Assembly (NCBI GenBank): GCA_002431865.1
Contig: DJEI01000070.1
Location: forward strand, 1-11,541
DNA from: Lachnospiraceae bacterium UBA5902
GTDB taxonomy: Bacteria > Bacillota > Clostridia > Lachnospirales > Lachnospiraceae
Direction: 5' to 3'
DNA length: 11,541 nt
The notes beneath the pieces were generated by a model. It was not told the DNA's origin, made no database searches, and saw nothing but the letters and a program-made list of their open reading frames with translations. Shown in pieces: positions 6,055-11,541 of the stretch. A program made the position numbers and the translations under genes. Every line of letters starts with the position of its first letter. Position 1 is the stretch's first letter.

Positions 6055-8157
6055 ATGGAAGTTACGGCAGAAGATTTAGGAAAGCGTTCATTTTGTGAGG
6101 CAGTCATGCGTGCAAGATTGCCAAAGGCAGTATTCAAGGAATTAAAGAAGACAATTGATTACGGTGCACCGCTTGACGCAGCGATTGCTGATTCCGTAGC
6201 GATTGCCATGCGGGAGTGGGCAAAGGAGCTCGGCGCAACACACTATACACACTGGTTCCATCCACTCACAAACCTGACAGCAGAGAAACATGATTCCTTC
6301 ATGGATCCGGTTGGTGATGGTACATTCATCACAGAGTTCACAGGTAAGGAATTGATCAAGGCTGAGCCAGATGGTTCTTCCTTCCCTTCCGGTGGTATCC
6401 GCGAGACATGTGCAGCAAGAGGTTATACAGTCTGGGATTGTACATCTCCTGCATTTGTCAAAGTGATTCCGGATGGCTGTAAGGTTCTTTGTATTCCGAC
6501 TATTTTCATTTCATATACAGGTGAGTCTCTGGATCACAAGACACCACTTCTTCGTTCCATGGATGCTGTTAACAAGCAGGCACTTCGTATCCTGAAGCTG
6601 TTTGGTAAGGCACCGGCGAAGGTAACTGCTTCCGTTGGACCAGAGCAGGAGTACTTCCTGATCGACAAGGATAAGTTCAATCAGAGACTTGACCTGAAGC
6701 TGACCGGACGTACATTGTTTGGCGCACCGGCACCGAAGGGACAGGAGCTTGACGATCAGTACTTTGGCGTGATCAAGGATAAGGTTTCTCATTTCATGAG
6801 AGAGCTGAACAAGGATCTGTGGGAGTATGGTATTCCAGCGAAGACACAGCATAACGAGGTCGCTCCTTCTCAGCATGAGATCGCACCAATTTATGGTACA
6901 ACAAACGTAGCAACGGATCAGAACCAGTTGCTGATGGAGACATTGAAGAAGGTTGCTGAGAGAAACGGATTTGCCTGTCTGCTTCATGAGAAGCCATTTG
7001 CAGGCGTCAATGGTTCTGGTAAGCACAATAACTGGTCTATCTCAACATCTGATGGTGAGAACCTGATTGACCCGGGCAAGGAGCCAGAGAAGAACCTGCA
7101 GTTCCAGGTATTCTTAGCTGCAATTTTGGAGTCTGTTGATAATCATGCTGCATTGCTTCGTCTGTCAGCAAGCTCTGCTGGTAACGATCACAGACTTGGC
7201 GCAAATGAGGCACCTCCAGCAATCATTTCTACTTACCTTGGTGATCAGCTGGCAGATGTCGTTGATCAGATTATAAAAAATGGAGAGGCAACCAGCAGCT
7301 TGAAGGGTAAGATTTATAAGTCAGGCTGTTCTGTAATTCCAGAGTTCAAGATGGATGCGACAGATCGTAACCGTACATCACCATTTGCATTTACTGGTAA
7401 TAAGTTTGAGTTCCGTATGGTTGGTAGTACACAGTGTATTGCACAGCCAATGATGACATTGAATACAATCGTTGCTGATACACTTTGCAATTTTGCAGAT
7501 GAGCTGGAGAAGGCAGATGATTTTGAGGCGGCTGCAAAGAAGCTGGTTGCTGATAAGTTAAGAGAGCATCAGAGAATCATCTTCAACGGAAATGGTTATT
7601 CTGAGGAGTGGATCAAGGAAGCAGAGCGCCGTGGACTTCCAAATATCAAGTGCATGGTTGATGCTGTTGAGTATCTTGCTACACCAGAGAACATTGCAAT
7701 GTTCGAGAAGCATGGTGTAATGTCTAAGCGTGAGCTGGTTGCAAGAGGCGTCGTTATGTATGAGAACTACGCAAAGCAGATCAACATCGAGGCTCTGACA
7801 ATGATTGAGATGTCTAAGAAGCAGATCATCCCAGCTGTTATGAAGTACGAGGGTACTCTGGCTGCTTCTGTGAAGGATCTGAAGGAACTTGGTATCAGCG
7901 CAGATACACAGATGGAGATTCTTTCTACAATCGATACAAAGCTTGCTGAACTTAAGAAAGCAACCGCTGAGCTTGAGGATATTGTGGCTAAGGCGGCTGA
8001 GAAAGAAGATGATCCAAAAGCTTGGGCGAAGTATTATCACGATGTGGTATTTGCTTTCTTCGATACTGTTCGTAAGCCAGCAGATGAGCTTGAGAAGATT
8101 GTGGATGCAAAGGCATGGCCATTCCCTACATACGAAGAACTGTTGTTTGAACAGTAG
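6055..8157 (+). CDS. glnN: Glutamine synthetase type III
   Basis: A 700-residue GSIII enzyme (glutamate + ammonia + ATP to glutamine), the main route of ammonia assimilation when nitrogen is scarce. It forms a large dodecamer in the cytoplasm. The length suits GSIII and is far above GSI (about 440-470). Visible features in order: an N-terminal GSIII-specific region with [10 protein letters not shown] (63-72) and [10 protein letters not shown] (109-118); the active-site GPEQEYF (195-201) with metal-binding glutamates; [13 protein letters not shown] (266-278); [16 protein letters not shown] (313-328), the equivalent of the NGSGMH loop; and the arginine-bearing [12 protein letters not shown] (377-388). 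The C-terminal 200 residues are the helical GSIII extension. No catalytic residue looks missing. ATG 6055 has AAGGAG with a 9-nt gap. A strong terminator follows 39 nt after the stop, so the gene appears monocistronic. Confidence 0.97.
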   Translation: MEVTAEDLGKRSFCEAVMRARLPKAVFKELKKTIDYGAPLDAAIADSVAIAMREWAKELGATHYTHWFHPLTNLTAEKHDSFMDPVGDGTFITEFTGKELIKAEPDGSSFPSGGIRETCAARGYTVWDCTSPAFVKVIPDGCKVLCIPTIFISYTGESLDHKTPLLRSMDAVNKQALRILKLFGKAPAKVTASVGPEQEYFLIDKDKFNQRLDLKLTGRTLFGAPAPKGQELDDQYFGVIKDKVSHFMRELNKDLWEYGIPAKTQHNEVAPSQHEIAPIYGTTNVATDQNQLLMETLKKVAERNGFACLLHEKPFAGVNGSGKHNNWSISTSDGENLIDPGKEPEKNLQFQVFLAAILESVDNHAALLRLSASSAGNDHRLGANEAPPAIISTYLGDQLADVVDQIIKNGEATSSLKGKIYKSGCSVIPEFKMDATDRNRTSPFAFTGNKFEFRMVGSTQCIAQPMMTLNTIVADTLCNFADELEKADDFEAAAKKLVADKLREHQRIIFNGNGYSEEWIKEAERRGLPNIKCMVDAVEYLATPENIAMFEKHGVMSKRELVARGVVMYENYAKQINIEALTMIEMSKKQIIPAVMKYEGTLAASVKDLKELGISADTQMEILSTIDTKLAELKKATAELEDIVAKAAEKEDDPKAWAKYYHDVVFAFFDTVRKPADELEKIVDAKAWPFPTYEELLFEQ

Positions 8158-8196
8158 AATATGCTATAGACCATTTGGTTTATATATTTTCCCCCA

Positions 8197-8221
8197 GGGG
8201 CTGCTTTGGCAGCCCCTTTTT
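8197..8221 (+). terminator. Rho-independent terminator of glnN
   Basis: A perfect 8-bp GC-rich stem, GGGGCTGC (8197-8204) with GCAGCCCC (8209-8216), around a TTTG loop, followed by five T (8217-8221). Confidence 0.95.
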
Positions 8222-8372
8222 ACGTAATAGGAGATATTATGCAGAATGTTTTCAGTATTAAAAGTGAGTTTTTTATATTTAGATTTGAATTGGAATTTTG
8301 GTTTATCGAGATGAGTTTTTCTGTTTGAGGTGATGGCAAATGGGCTTAGAATGGAGTATAATTAAGGAAATG
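8222..8372 (+). other. Gene-poor stretch with one weak small-ORF candidate and a -10-like box
   Basis: A possible 29-codon reading frame runs 8239-8328 (ATG preceded by AGGAG at 8229-8233, 5-nt gap). Its product, MQNVFSIKSEFFIFRFELEF and nine more residues, is Phe-rich and resembles nothing I know, so I do not call it a gene. TATAAT at 8357-8362, with a poor -35 (ATGGCA, 8333-8338, 18-nt spacer), could start a transcript near 8369, right at the first tandem repeat. Confidence 0.3.
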
Positions 8373-8679
8373 CCCACGACGTGGGTGTAGGTAGAGGAAA
8401 GTAAGCGGAAAACCCCACGCCGGAAGCTGATCAGCGTGTGGATGAGAGAAAACTGGGCGTGGGAGTGAGATTGTGAGCGGGAAAACCCACGGCGTGGGCG
8501 TAGGTAGTGGAAAGCAAGCAGAAAACGCCACCCTGGAAACTAATTGGTATATGCAGGAGGGAAAACTGGGCGTGGGAGTGGGATTGTGAGCGGGAAAACC
8601 CATGACGCGGGCGTAGAGTATAAAAAGCAAGAGGAAAAAAACACCTCGGAAGTTATCCAAGCAGAAAAGAGGATGAGAC
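8373..8679 (+). repeat. 113-nt tandem repeat, about 2.7 copies
   Basis: Units start at 8373, 8486 and 8599, exactly 113 nt apart. Units 1 and 2 match at 94 of 113 positions by hand count. Unit 3 is more diverged and is cut short by the start of the HAD gene. Each unit opens with a palindrome: CCCACGACGTGGG, CCCACGGCGTGGG and the weaker CCCATGACGCGGG. Units 1 and 2 end with the conserved block CTGGGCGTGGGAGTG, then ATTGTGAGCGGGAAAA. Positions 57-71 of the unit vary most. Because 113 is not a multiple of 3, the repeat cannot encode a protein repeat in a constant frame. It probably forms the 5' untranslated region of the HAD gene. Confidence 0.9.
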
Positions 8680-9357
8680 ATGAAAATAAAGAACGTTATA
8701 TTTGACTGCAACGGCACAATGATTTTTGATGGCAAATATCATGATATTGCATGGCGGACGTATGTGAGTAAGCTAGCTGGCAGGGAGCTTACAAAGGAAG
8801 AGTTCCAGCATCAGATACTCGGACATACAAACCGGGATATTTTCGAGTGGCTGCTTGGGAAGGGCGCGTTGTCCGAGGAGAAGATCATGCAGTTGATAGA
8901 GGAAAAAGAAGCGCTGTACAGGGGTATGTATCAGGAGGATCACGAAGCCTGCAGGCTGGTCAGAGGTCTGCAGGAATTCTTAGACGAGTTACAGCGAAGA
9001 AATATAAAATGCAATATCGCAACGGCATCCGGTCTATCCAATGTCGACTTTTATTTTGAACGGTTTGCACTTGCAAAGTGGTTTGACAAATCCAAGATTG
9101 TCTATGATGATGGAACAATGCGTGCAAAGCCGGCACCGGATATGTATATTCGTGCGATGGAGCGCATTGGGGCGGAGCCATCGGAGACGATGGTGATCGA
9201 GGACAGTCCATCGGGAGTGAAAGCCGCCGCTGCTGCGAACGCGGCGTGTATTGTGGGAATCTACGGAGATTCCGATAAGAAGCTACTGCAGTATACAGGA
9301 GTGTGTGATTATCTGATGGAGGATTATCGAGAATGTTCCTTATGCTCCGAAGAGTGA
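8680..9357 (+). CDS. HAD-superfamily hydrolase, beta-phosphoglucomutase-like
   Basis: A 225-residue haloacid dehalogenase-fold protein with a cap domain between motifs I and II (about 16-85), the usual size for the PGM-like subfamily acting on small phosphorylated metabolites. Motif I is FDCNGTM (8-14): Asp9 is the nucleophile, but the residue two places on, normally Asp as general acid/base, is Asn11. Motif II is in IATASG (113-118), the motif III lysine is K150 (AKPAPD), and motif IV is IEDSPSG (173-179) with acidic E174/D175. The substrate cannot be told from the sequence. I recall DxN variants in other Firmicutes HAD proteins, so this may be a subfamily trait rather than a lesion. ATG 8680 has AGAGGA at 8668-8673 (6-nt gap). 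The 5' flank is the 113-nt repeat. The last codons and the stop lie in the left arm of an inverted repeat. Confidence 0.9.
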   Translation: MKIKNVIFDCNGTMIFDGKYHDIAWRTYVSKLAGRELTKEEFQHQILGHTNRDIFEWLLGKGALSEEKIMQLIEEKEALYRGMYQEDHEACRLVRGLQEFLDELQRRNIKCNIATASGLSNVDFYFERFALAKWFDKSKIVYDDGTMRAKPAPDMYIRAMERIGAEPSETMVIEDSPSGVKAAAAANAACIVGIYGDSDKKLLQYTGVCDYLMEDYRECSLCSEE

Positions 9358-9419
9358 CACTGTCTCATAAAATGTGACAGAGGGACACTCTTTGTGACAG
9401 GTAGCACTCTTCGGGACAG
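9346..9419 (+). repeat. Small REP/MITE-like structured repeat overlapping the HAD stop codon
   Basis: Inverted arms TCCGAAGAGTG (9346-9356) and CACTCTTCGGG (9405-9415, one G-T pair) enclose 48 bases. Inside is a smaller hairpin CTGTC/GACAG (9360-9364, 9376-9380), and CACTC at 9386-9390 can also pair with GAGTG of the left arm. GACAG recurs at 9376, 9396 and 9415, giving a roughly 20-nt periodicity; ACACTCTTTGTGACAG and GCACTCTTCGGGACAG are imperfect direct repeats. The left arm encodes the last residues and the TGA of the HAD gene. Confidence 0.65.
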
Positions 9420-9447
9420 AAGAAGCGTCCCCGAACAAAGGTTGACG

Positions 9448-9475
9448 AAAGGCGTTTATCGTGGTACGCTTTTTT
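9448..9475 (+). terminator. Probable rho-independent terminator after the HAD gene
   Basis: AAAGGCGT (9448-9455) pairs with ACGCTTT (9466-9472) with one bulged G, around a 10-nt loop, with six T at 9470-9475. The stem is short. The same bases could also be read as a promoter (TTGACG 9442-9447, 17-nt spacer, TGG then TACGCT 9465-9470), and I cannot tell which reading is right. Confidence 0.4.
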
Positions 9476-9484
9476 CTGATGAAA

Positions 9485-9516
9485 CTTACAAGAATATAGC
9501 CAATTACAAGTGTAAG
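9485..9516 (+). promoter_or_regulatory. Possible operator upstream of the flavodiiron gene
   Basis: TTACAAG occurs twice, at 9486-9492 and 9504-9510, 18 nt apart. The block is also bounded by CTTACA (9485-9490) and its inverse TGTAAG (9511-9516). It lies 27 nt before the start codon. It does not match the Rex or NsrR consensus as I know them. Confidence 0.25.
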
Positions 9517-9542
9517 AGGAAAGAATACAGGAGGATAAAAAT

Positions 9543-10709
9543 ATGCAGGTAACTATTTCGGATGCAATTCGTTATATTGGAGTGGATGATAAGGATATTG
9601 ATTTATTTGAGAGTCAGTATGTAGTGCCGGAGGGTGTATCGTATAATTCGTATGTGATTTTAGATGAGAAGATTGCGGTTATGGATACGGTTGATGCCAG
9701 AGGAATGGAAGTCTGGGAGGATAAGCTGCTTCAGACGTTGAATGGAAAGAACCCGGATTACCTGATTATCTCGCATCTCGAACCGGATCATGCGGGAAGT
9801 ATTGGAAGAATGGTCGAGCTTTTCCCGGAGGTAAAGCTGGTTGCGAGTGCAAAGGCGATTGCGATGCTGCCACAGTTCTTCGAGGATAAATTGGATGCGC
9901 AGGAGAAGATTGCAGTCAAAGAGGGCGAAGAGTTATCGCTTGGAACTCATACATTGGTGTTCTATATGGCACCGATGGTACACTGGCCAGAGGTTATGGT
10001 AACATACGAGAAGAGTGAGAAGGTGCTTTTCTCTGCGGATGGATTCGGTAAGTTTGGCGCGCTTTCCCTCACAGAAAATGAGGACTGGGCGTGTGAGGCA
10101 AGACGGTATTATTTCAATATTGTTGGTAAATATGGCATGCCGGTACAGACACTTCTGAAGAAGACGGCAGGACTTGATATTCAGACAATCTGTCCACTGC
10201 ATGGTCCGGTATTGAAGGAAAATCTTGGATATTATATTGGACTTTACGATACATGGAGCAAGTACGAGCCGGAGAATAAGGGTGTGCTCGTTGCATATGC
10301 GTCCATTCACGGAAATACTGCAAAGGCTGCAGAGAAGCTTGCGGACATGCTTCGTGCAGAGGGCGTAGAGAAGGTTGTTGTCAGTGACCTGGCAAGAGAG
10401 GATATGGCGGAGGTAATCGAGGATGCATTCCGCTATGACCGGATGGTACTTTGTGCAGCAAGCTATGATGGCGGGGTATTCCCATGCATGCAGGATTTCC
10501 TGAATCACTTACAGTCAAAGGCATACCAGAAGCGTACCGTTGGTATCTTGGAGAATGGCAGTTGGGCACCATGTGCCGCCCGCACGATGAAGGCAATCCT
10601 TTCTACGATGAAAGACGTTACGATCGTGGAACCAACCGTTACGATCATGTCTACGATGAAGGAATCCGATTACCCGGCTATGGAAGCATTAGTGAATGCA
10701 ATCAAGTAA
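9543..10709 (+). CDS. Flavodiiron protein (FprA-family A-type flavoprotein)
   Basis: A 388-residue flavodiiron protein that reduces O2 to water and/or NO to N2O in the cytoplasm, protecting anaerobes. The N-terminal metallo-beta-lactamase-like domain (about 1-245) holds the diiron site with all expected ligands: H78, E80, D82 and H83 in HLEPDHAG (78-85), H147 in MVHWPE, D166 in SADGFG, and H220 in CPLHGPV. The C-terminal flavodoxin domain (about 247-388) starts with the FMN phosphate loop SIHGNT (254-259). There is no C-terminal rubredoxin or NAD(P)H-flavin reductase domain, so electrons must come from a separate partner such as rubredoxin. ATG 9543 has a very strong AGGAGGA (9529-9535) with a 7-nt gap. 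No adjacent gene looks like its redox partner. No clear terminator follows; the 3' flank is the palindromic element. Confidence 0.96.
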   Translation: MQVTISDAIRYIGVDDKDIDLFESQYVVPEGVSYNSYVILDEKIAVMDTVDARGMEVWEDKLLQTLNGKNPDYLIISHLEPDHAGSIGRMVELFPEVKLVASAKAIAMLPQFFEDKLDAQEKIAVKEGEELSLGTHTLVFYMAPMVHWPEVMVTYEKSEKVLFSADGFGKFGALSLTENEDWACEARRYYFNIVGKYGMPVQTLLKKTAGLDIQTICPLHGPVLKENLGYYIGLYDTWSKYEPENKGVLVAYASIHGNTAKAAEKLADMLRAEGVEKVVVSDLAREDMAEVIEDAFRYDRMVLCAASYDGGVFPCMQDFLNHLQSKAYQKRTVGILENGSWAPCAARTMKAILSTMKDVTIVEPTVTIMSTMKESDYPAMEALVNAIK

Positions 10710-10771
10710 AGTAGAATGAAACGACTCGTTTCTATCCATATAAAATCACGATTGCGGGAAAATTGTAGATA

Positions 10772-10928
10772 GAAGTTGGATATAATACAAATTCTAAAGC
10801 AGACCATTGGAGTACATCAGCACTTAACGAGCTATGTCGACTATGGTTGACATGGGGAGTTTAGTGTCTGTTATGTGCGGAAGTGAGCGAGAGCGCGTCT
10901 GCATAGAATTTTGTATTATGACAACTTC
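10772..10928 (+). repeat. 157-bp palindromic element (MITE or structured RNA candidate)
   Basis: Outer arms 10772-10795 and 10905-10928 are near-perfect inverted copies with small indels. Pairing resumes inside with GCAGAC (10799-10804) and GTCTGC (10897-10902), then GCACTTAAC (10820-10828) and GTTATGTGC (10870-10878). It ends in a 10-bp hairpin CTATGTCGAC (10832-10841)/GTTGACATGG (10846-10855) with loop TATG. A further 7-bp pair, CGATTGC (10749-10755) and GCAATCG (10945-10951), sits 16 nt outside each arm. TATAAT lies in the left arm at 10781-10786. No transposase is present and no clear target duplication is visible. Confidence 0.75.
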
Positions 10929-10990
10929 ATTCAATATCTGTATCGCAATCGCGGGTATTACTTTGACAAAGAAAAGAAAGAGGAATGTAA

Positions 10991-11541
10991 GTGAAGAATT
11001 TGTACATAGCAGAGAAACCCAGCGTTGCGCGAGAGTTTGCAAAAGCGCTCGGCATGAAGGGGGCTGCGACTGCCGGTGCAAGGGACGGATATTTAGAGAA
11101 TGAGGAAACGATCGTGACATGGTGTGTTGGACATCTGATCACGATGAGCTATCCGGAGGTCTATGATCCTGCCTTGAAGAAATGGAGCTTTGACACGATT
11201 CCGTTTATACCGGAGGAATATAAATATGAGATTATCGATGCGTCAAGCAAACAGTTTCAAATAGTAAGCAAGCTGTTGAACCGTGAGGATGTTGGACGCA
11301 TCTATGTCTGCACCGACTCAGGACGAGAGGGAGAATATATTTACCGTCTTGTAGAGCAGATGGCAGGCGTGGACAAAAGTAAAAAAGACCGGCGACGGGT
11401 GTGGATTGATTCGCAGACCGAGGAAGAAATCATGCGAGGTATCCGGGAGGCAAAAGAGCTTTCCGCCTATGATAACCTAAGTGATGCGGCGTATCTGCGG
11501 GCACAGGAAGATTACCTGATGGGAATCAATTTCTCGCGTGC
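10991..11541 (+). CDS. topB: DNA topoisomerase III, 5' part (cut by window edge)
   Basis: The first 183 residues of a type IA topoisomerase, which passes single strands to relax and decatenate DNA. The TOPRIM domain fills the visible part: the first acidic motif is in IAEKPS (E8), and the second is CTDSGREGEYIYR (107-119). The latter has D109, a Gly at 111 where classic DxDxE enzymes have Asp, and E113/E115; a D-x-G form is familiar in TopB-type enzymes. IDSQTEEEI (139-147) and RAQEDYLMGINFSR (170-183) match the start of the following conserved region. The catalytic tyrosine lies beyond the window. The start is GTG 10991 with AGAGGA at 10979-10984 (6-nt gap); MKNLYIAEKPSVAREFAK is a canonical topB N-terminus. 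The frame is open to the window end. Confidence 0.93.
   Translation, partial: MKNLYIAEKPSVAREFAKALGMKGAATAGARDGYLENEETIVTWCVGHLITMSYPEVYDPALKKWSFDTIPFIPEEYKYEIIDASSKQFQIVSKLLNREDVGRIYVCTDSGREGEYIYRLVEQMAGVDKSKKDRRRVWIDSQTEEEIMRGIREAKELSAYDNLSDAAYLRAQEDYLMGINFSR

Noticed and set aside
6511..7026. Open frame of 171 codons antisense to glnN
   Set aside because: It lies wholly within the conserved glutamine synthetase and has a Leu/Cys-rich shadow-frame composition.
8239..8328. 29-codon small gene after the glnN terminator
   Set aside because: It has an AGGAG site, but the product is Phe-rich and unlike any known small protein. A frame this short is expected by chance in AT-rich DNA; it is noted only within the intergenic entry.
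8373..8679. CRISPR array
   Set aside because: The period is 113 nt with most of the unit conserved, there is no short repeat and spacer alternation, and no cas genes are present.
8346..8735. Open frame of 129 codons on the minus strand across the tandem repeat
   Set aside because: It is Pro/Phe-rich, runs through the 113-nt units in shifting frames, overlaps the HAD start region antisense, and has no convincing protein character.
10718..10732. GAAACGA/TCGTTTC inverted repeat after the flavodiiron gene as a terminator
   Set aside because: The usable stem is about 5 bp with a 5-nt loop, and no T-run follows.
10963..10991. TTGACA at 10963-10968 as the -35 box of a topB promoter
   Set aside because: A -10 box at the right distance would fall on the GTG start codon, so the transcript would begin inside the gene; the match to TATAAT there is also poor.
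10834..11103. Open frame of 89 codons on the plus strand starting inside the palindrome
   Set aside because: It overlaps the topB start out of frame, and the topB frame has an unmistakable product. Its start lies in the hairpin of the repeat element with no good ribosome binding site.

Overview
The window looks like chromosomal DNA from a Gram-positive Clostridia bacterium, most likely of the family Lachnospiraceae. The pointers are a tyrosine T-box leader, strong AGGAGG-type ribosome binding sites, a type III glutamine synthetase, a flavodiiron protein, moderate G+C with AT-rich intergenic DNA, and overlapping gene ends. The family is an inference from gene content; no rRNA or other decisive marker is present. 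Every gene I accept reads on the + strand.

Layout. At the left edge is the 3' end of a tRNA with a rho-independent terminator. An overlapping pair follows: a polytopic O-antigen ligase/polymerase-like protein and a cation diffusion facilitator whose metal-site residues suggest manganese. The -35 box of the next promoter sits on the stop codon of that transporter gene. It drives a full tyrosine T-box leader (UAC specifier, UGGU tRNA-end contact, terminator) ahead of tyrS. tyrS overlaps by one base a gene for an unrecognised two-TM protein with a charged linker. After an intergenic region with competing inverted repeats comes glnN (type III glutamine synthetase) and its strong terminator. Next is about 520 bases without a convincing gene, mostly a 113-nt tandem repeat of about 2.7 copies running up to the start of a HAD-family hydrolase. 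A small structured repeat overlaps that gene's stop codon. A flavodiiron protein (FprA type) follows, then an intergenic region nearly filled by a 157-bp palindromic element, and finally the first 183 codons of a topoisomerase III (topB) cut by the window edge.

The genes are mostly housekeeping: translation (tRNA, tyrS), nitrogen assimilation (glnN), metal homeostasis (CDF), oxygen/NO detoxification (flavodiiron protein), surface glycan handling (ligase-like protein) and DNA topology (topB). They are not one pathway. I see no phage, transposase, CRISPR or defence system. The unusual material is noncoding: four unrelated repeat-like or palindromic elements (in front of tyrS, in front of and behind the HAD gene, and in front of topB). 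One apparently gives tyrS an alternative in-frame start, and another supplies the stop codon of the HAD gene.
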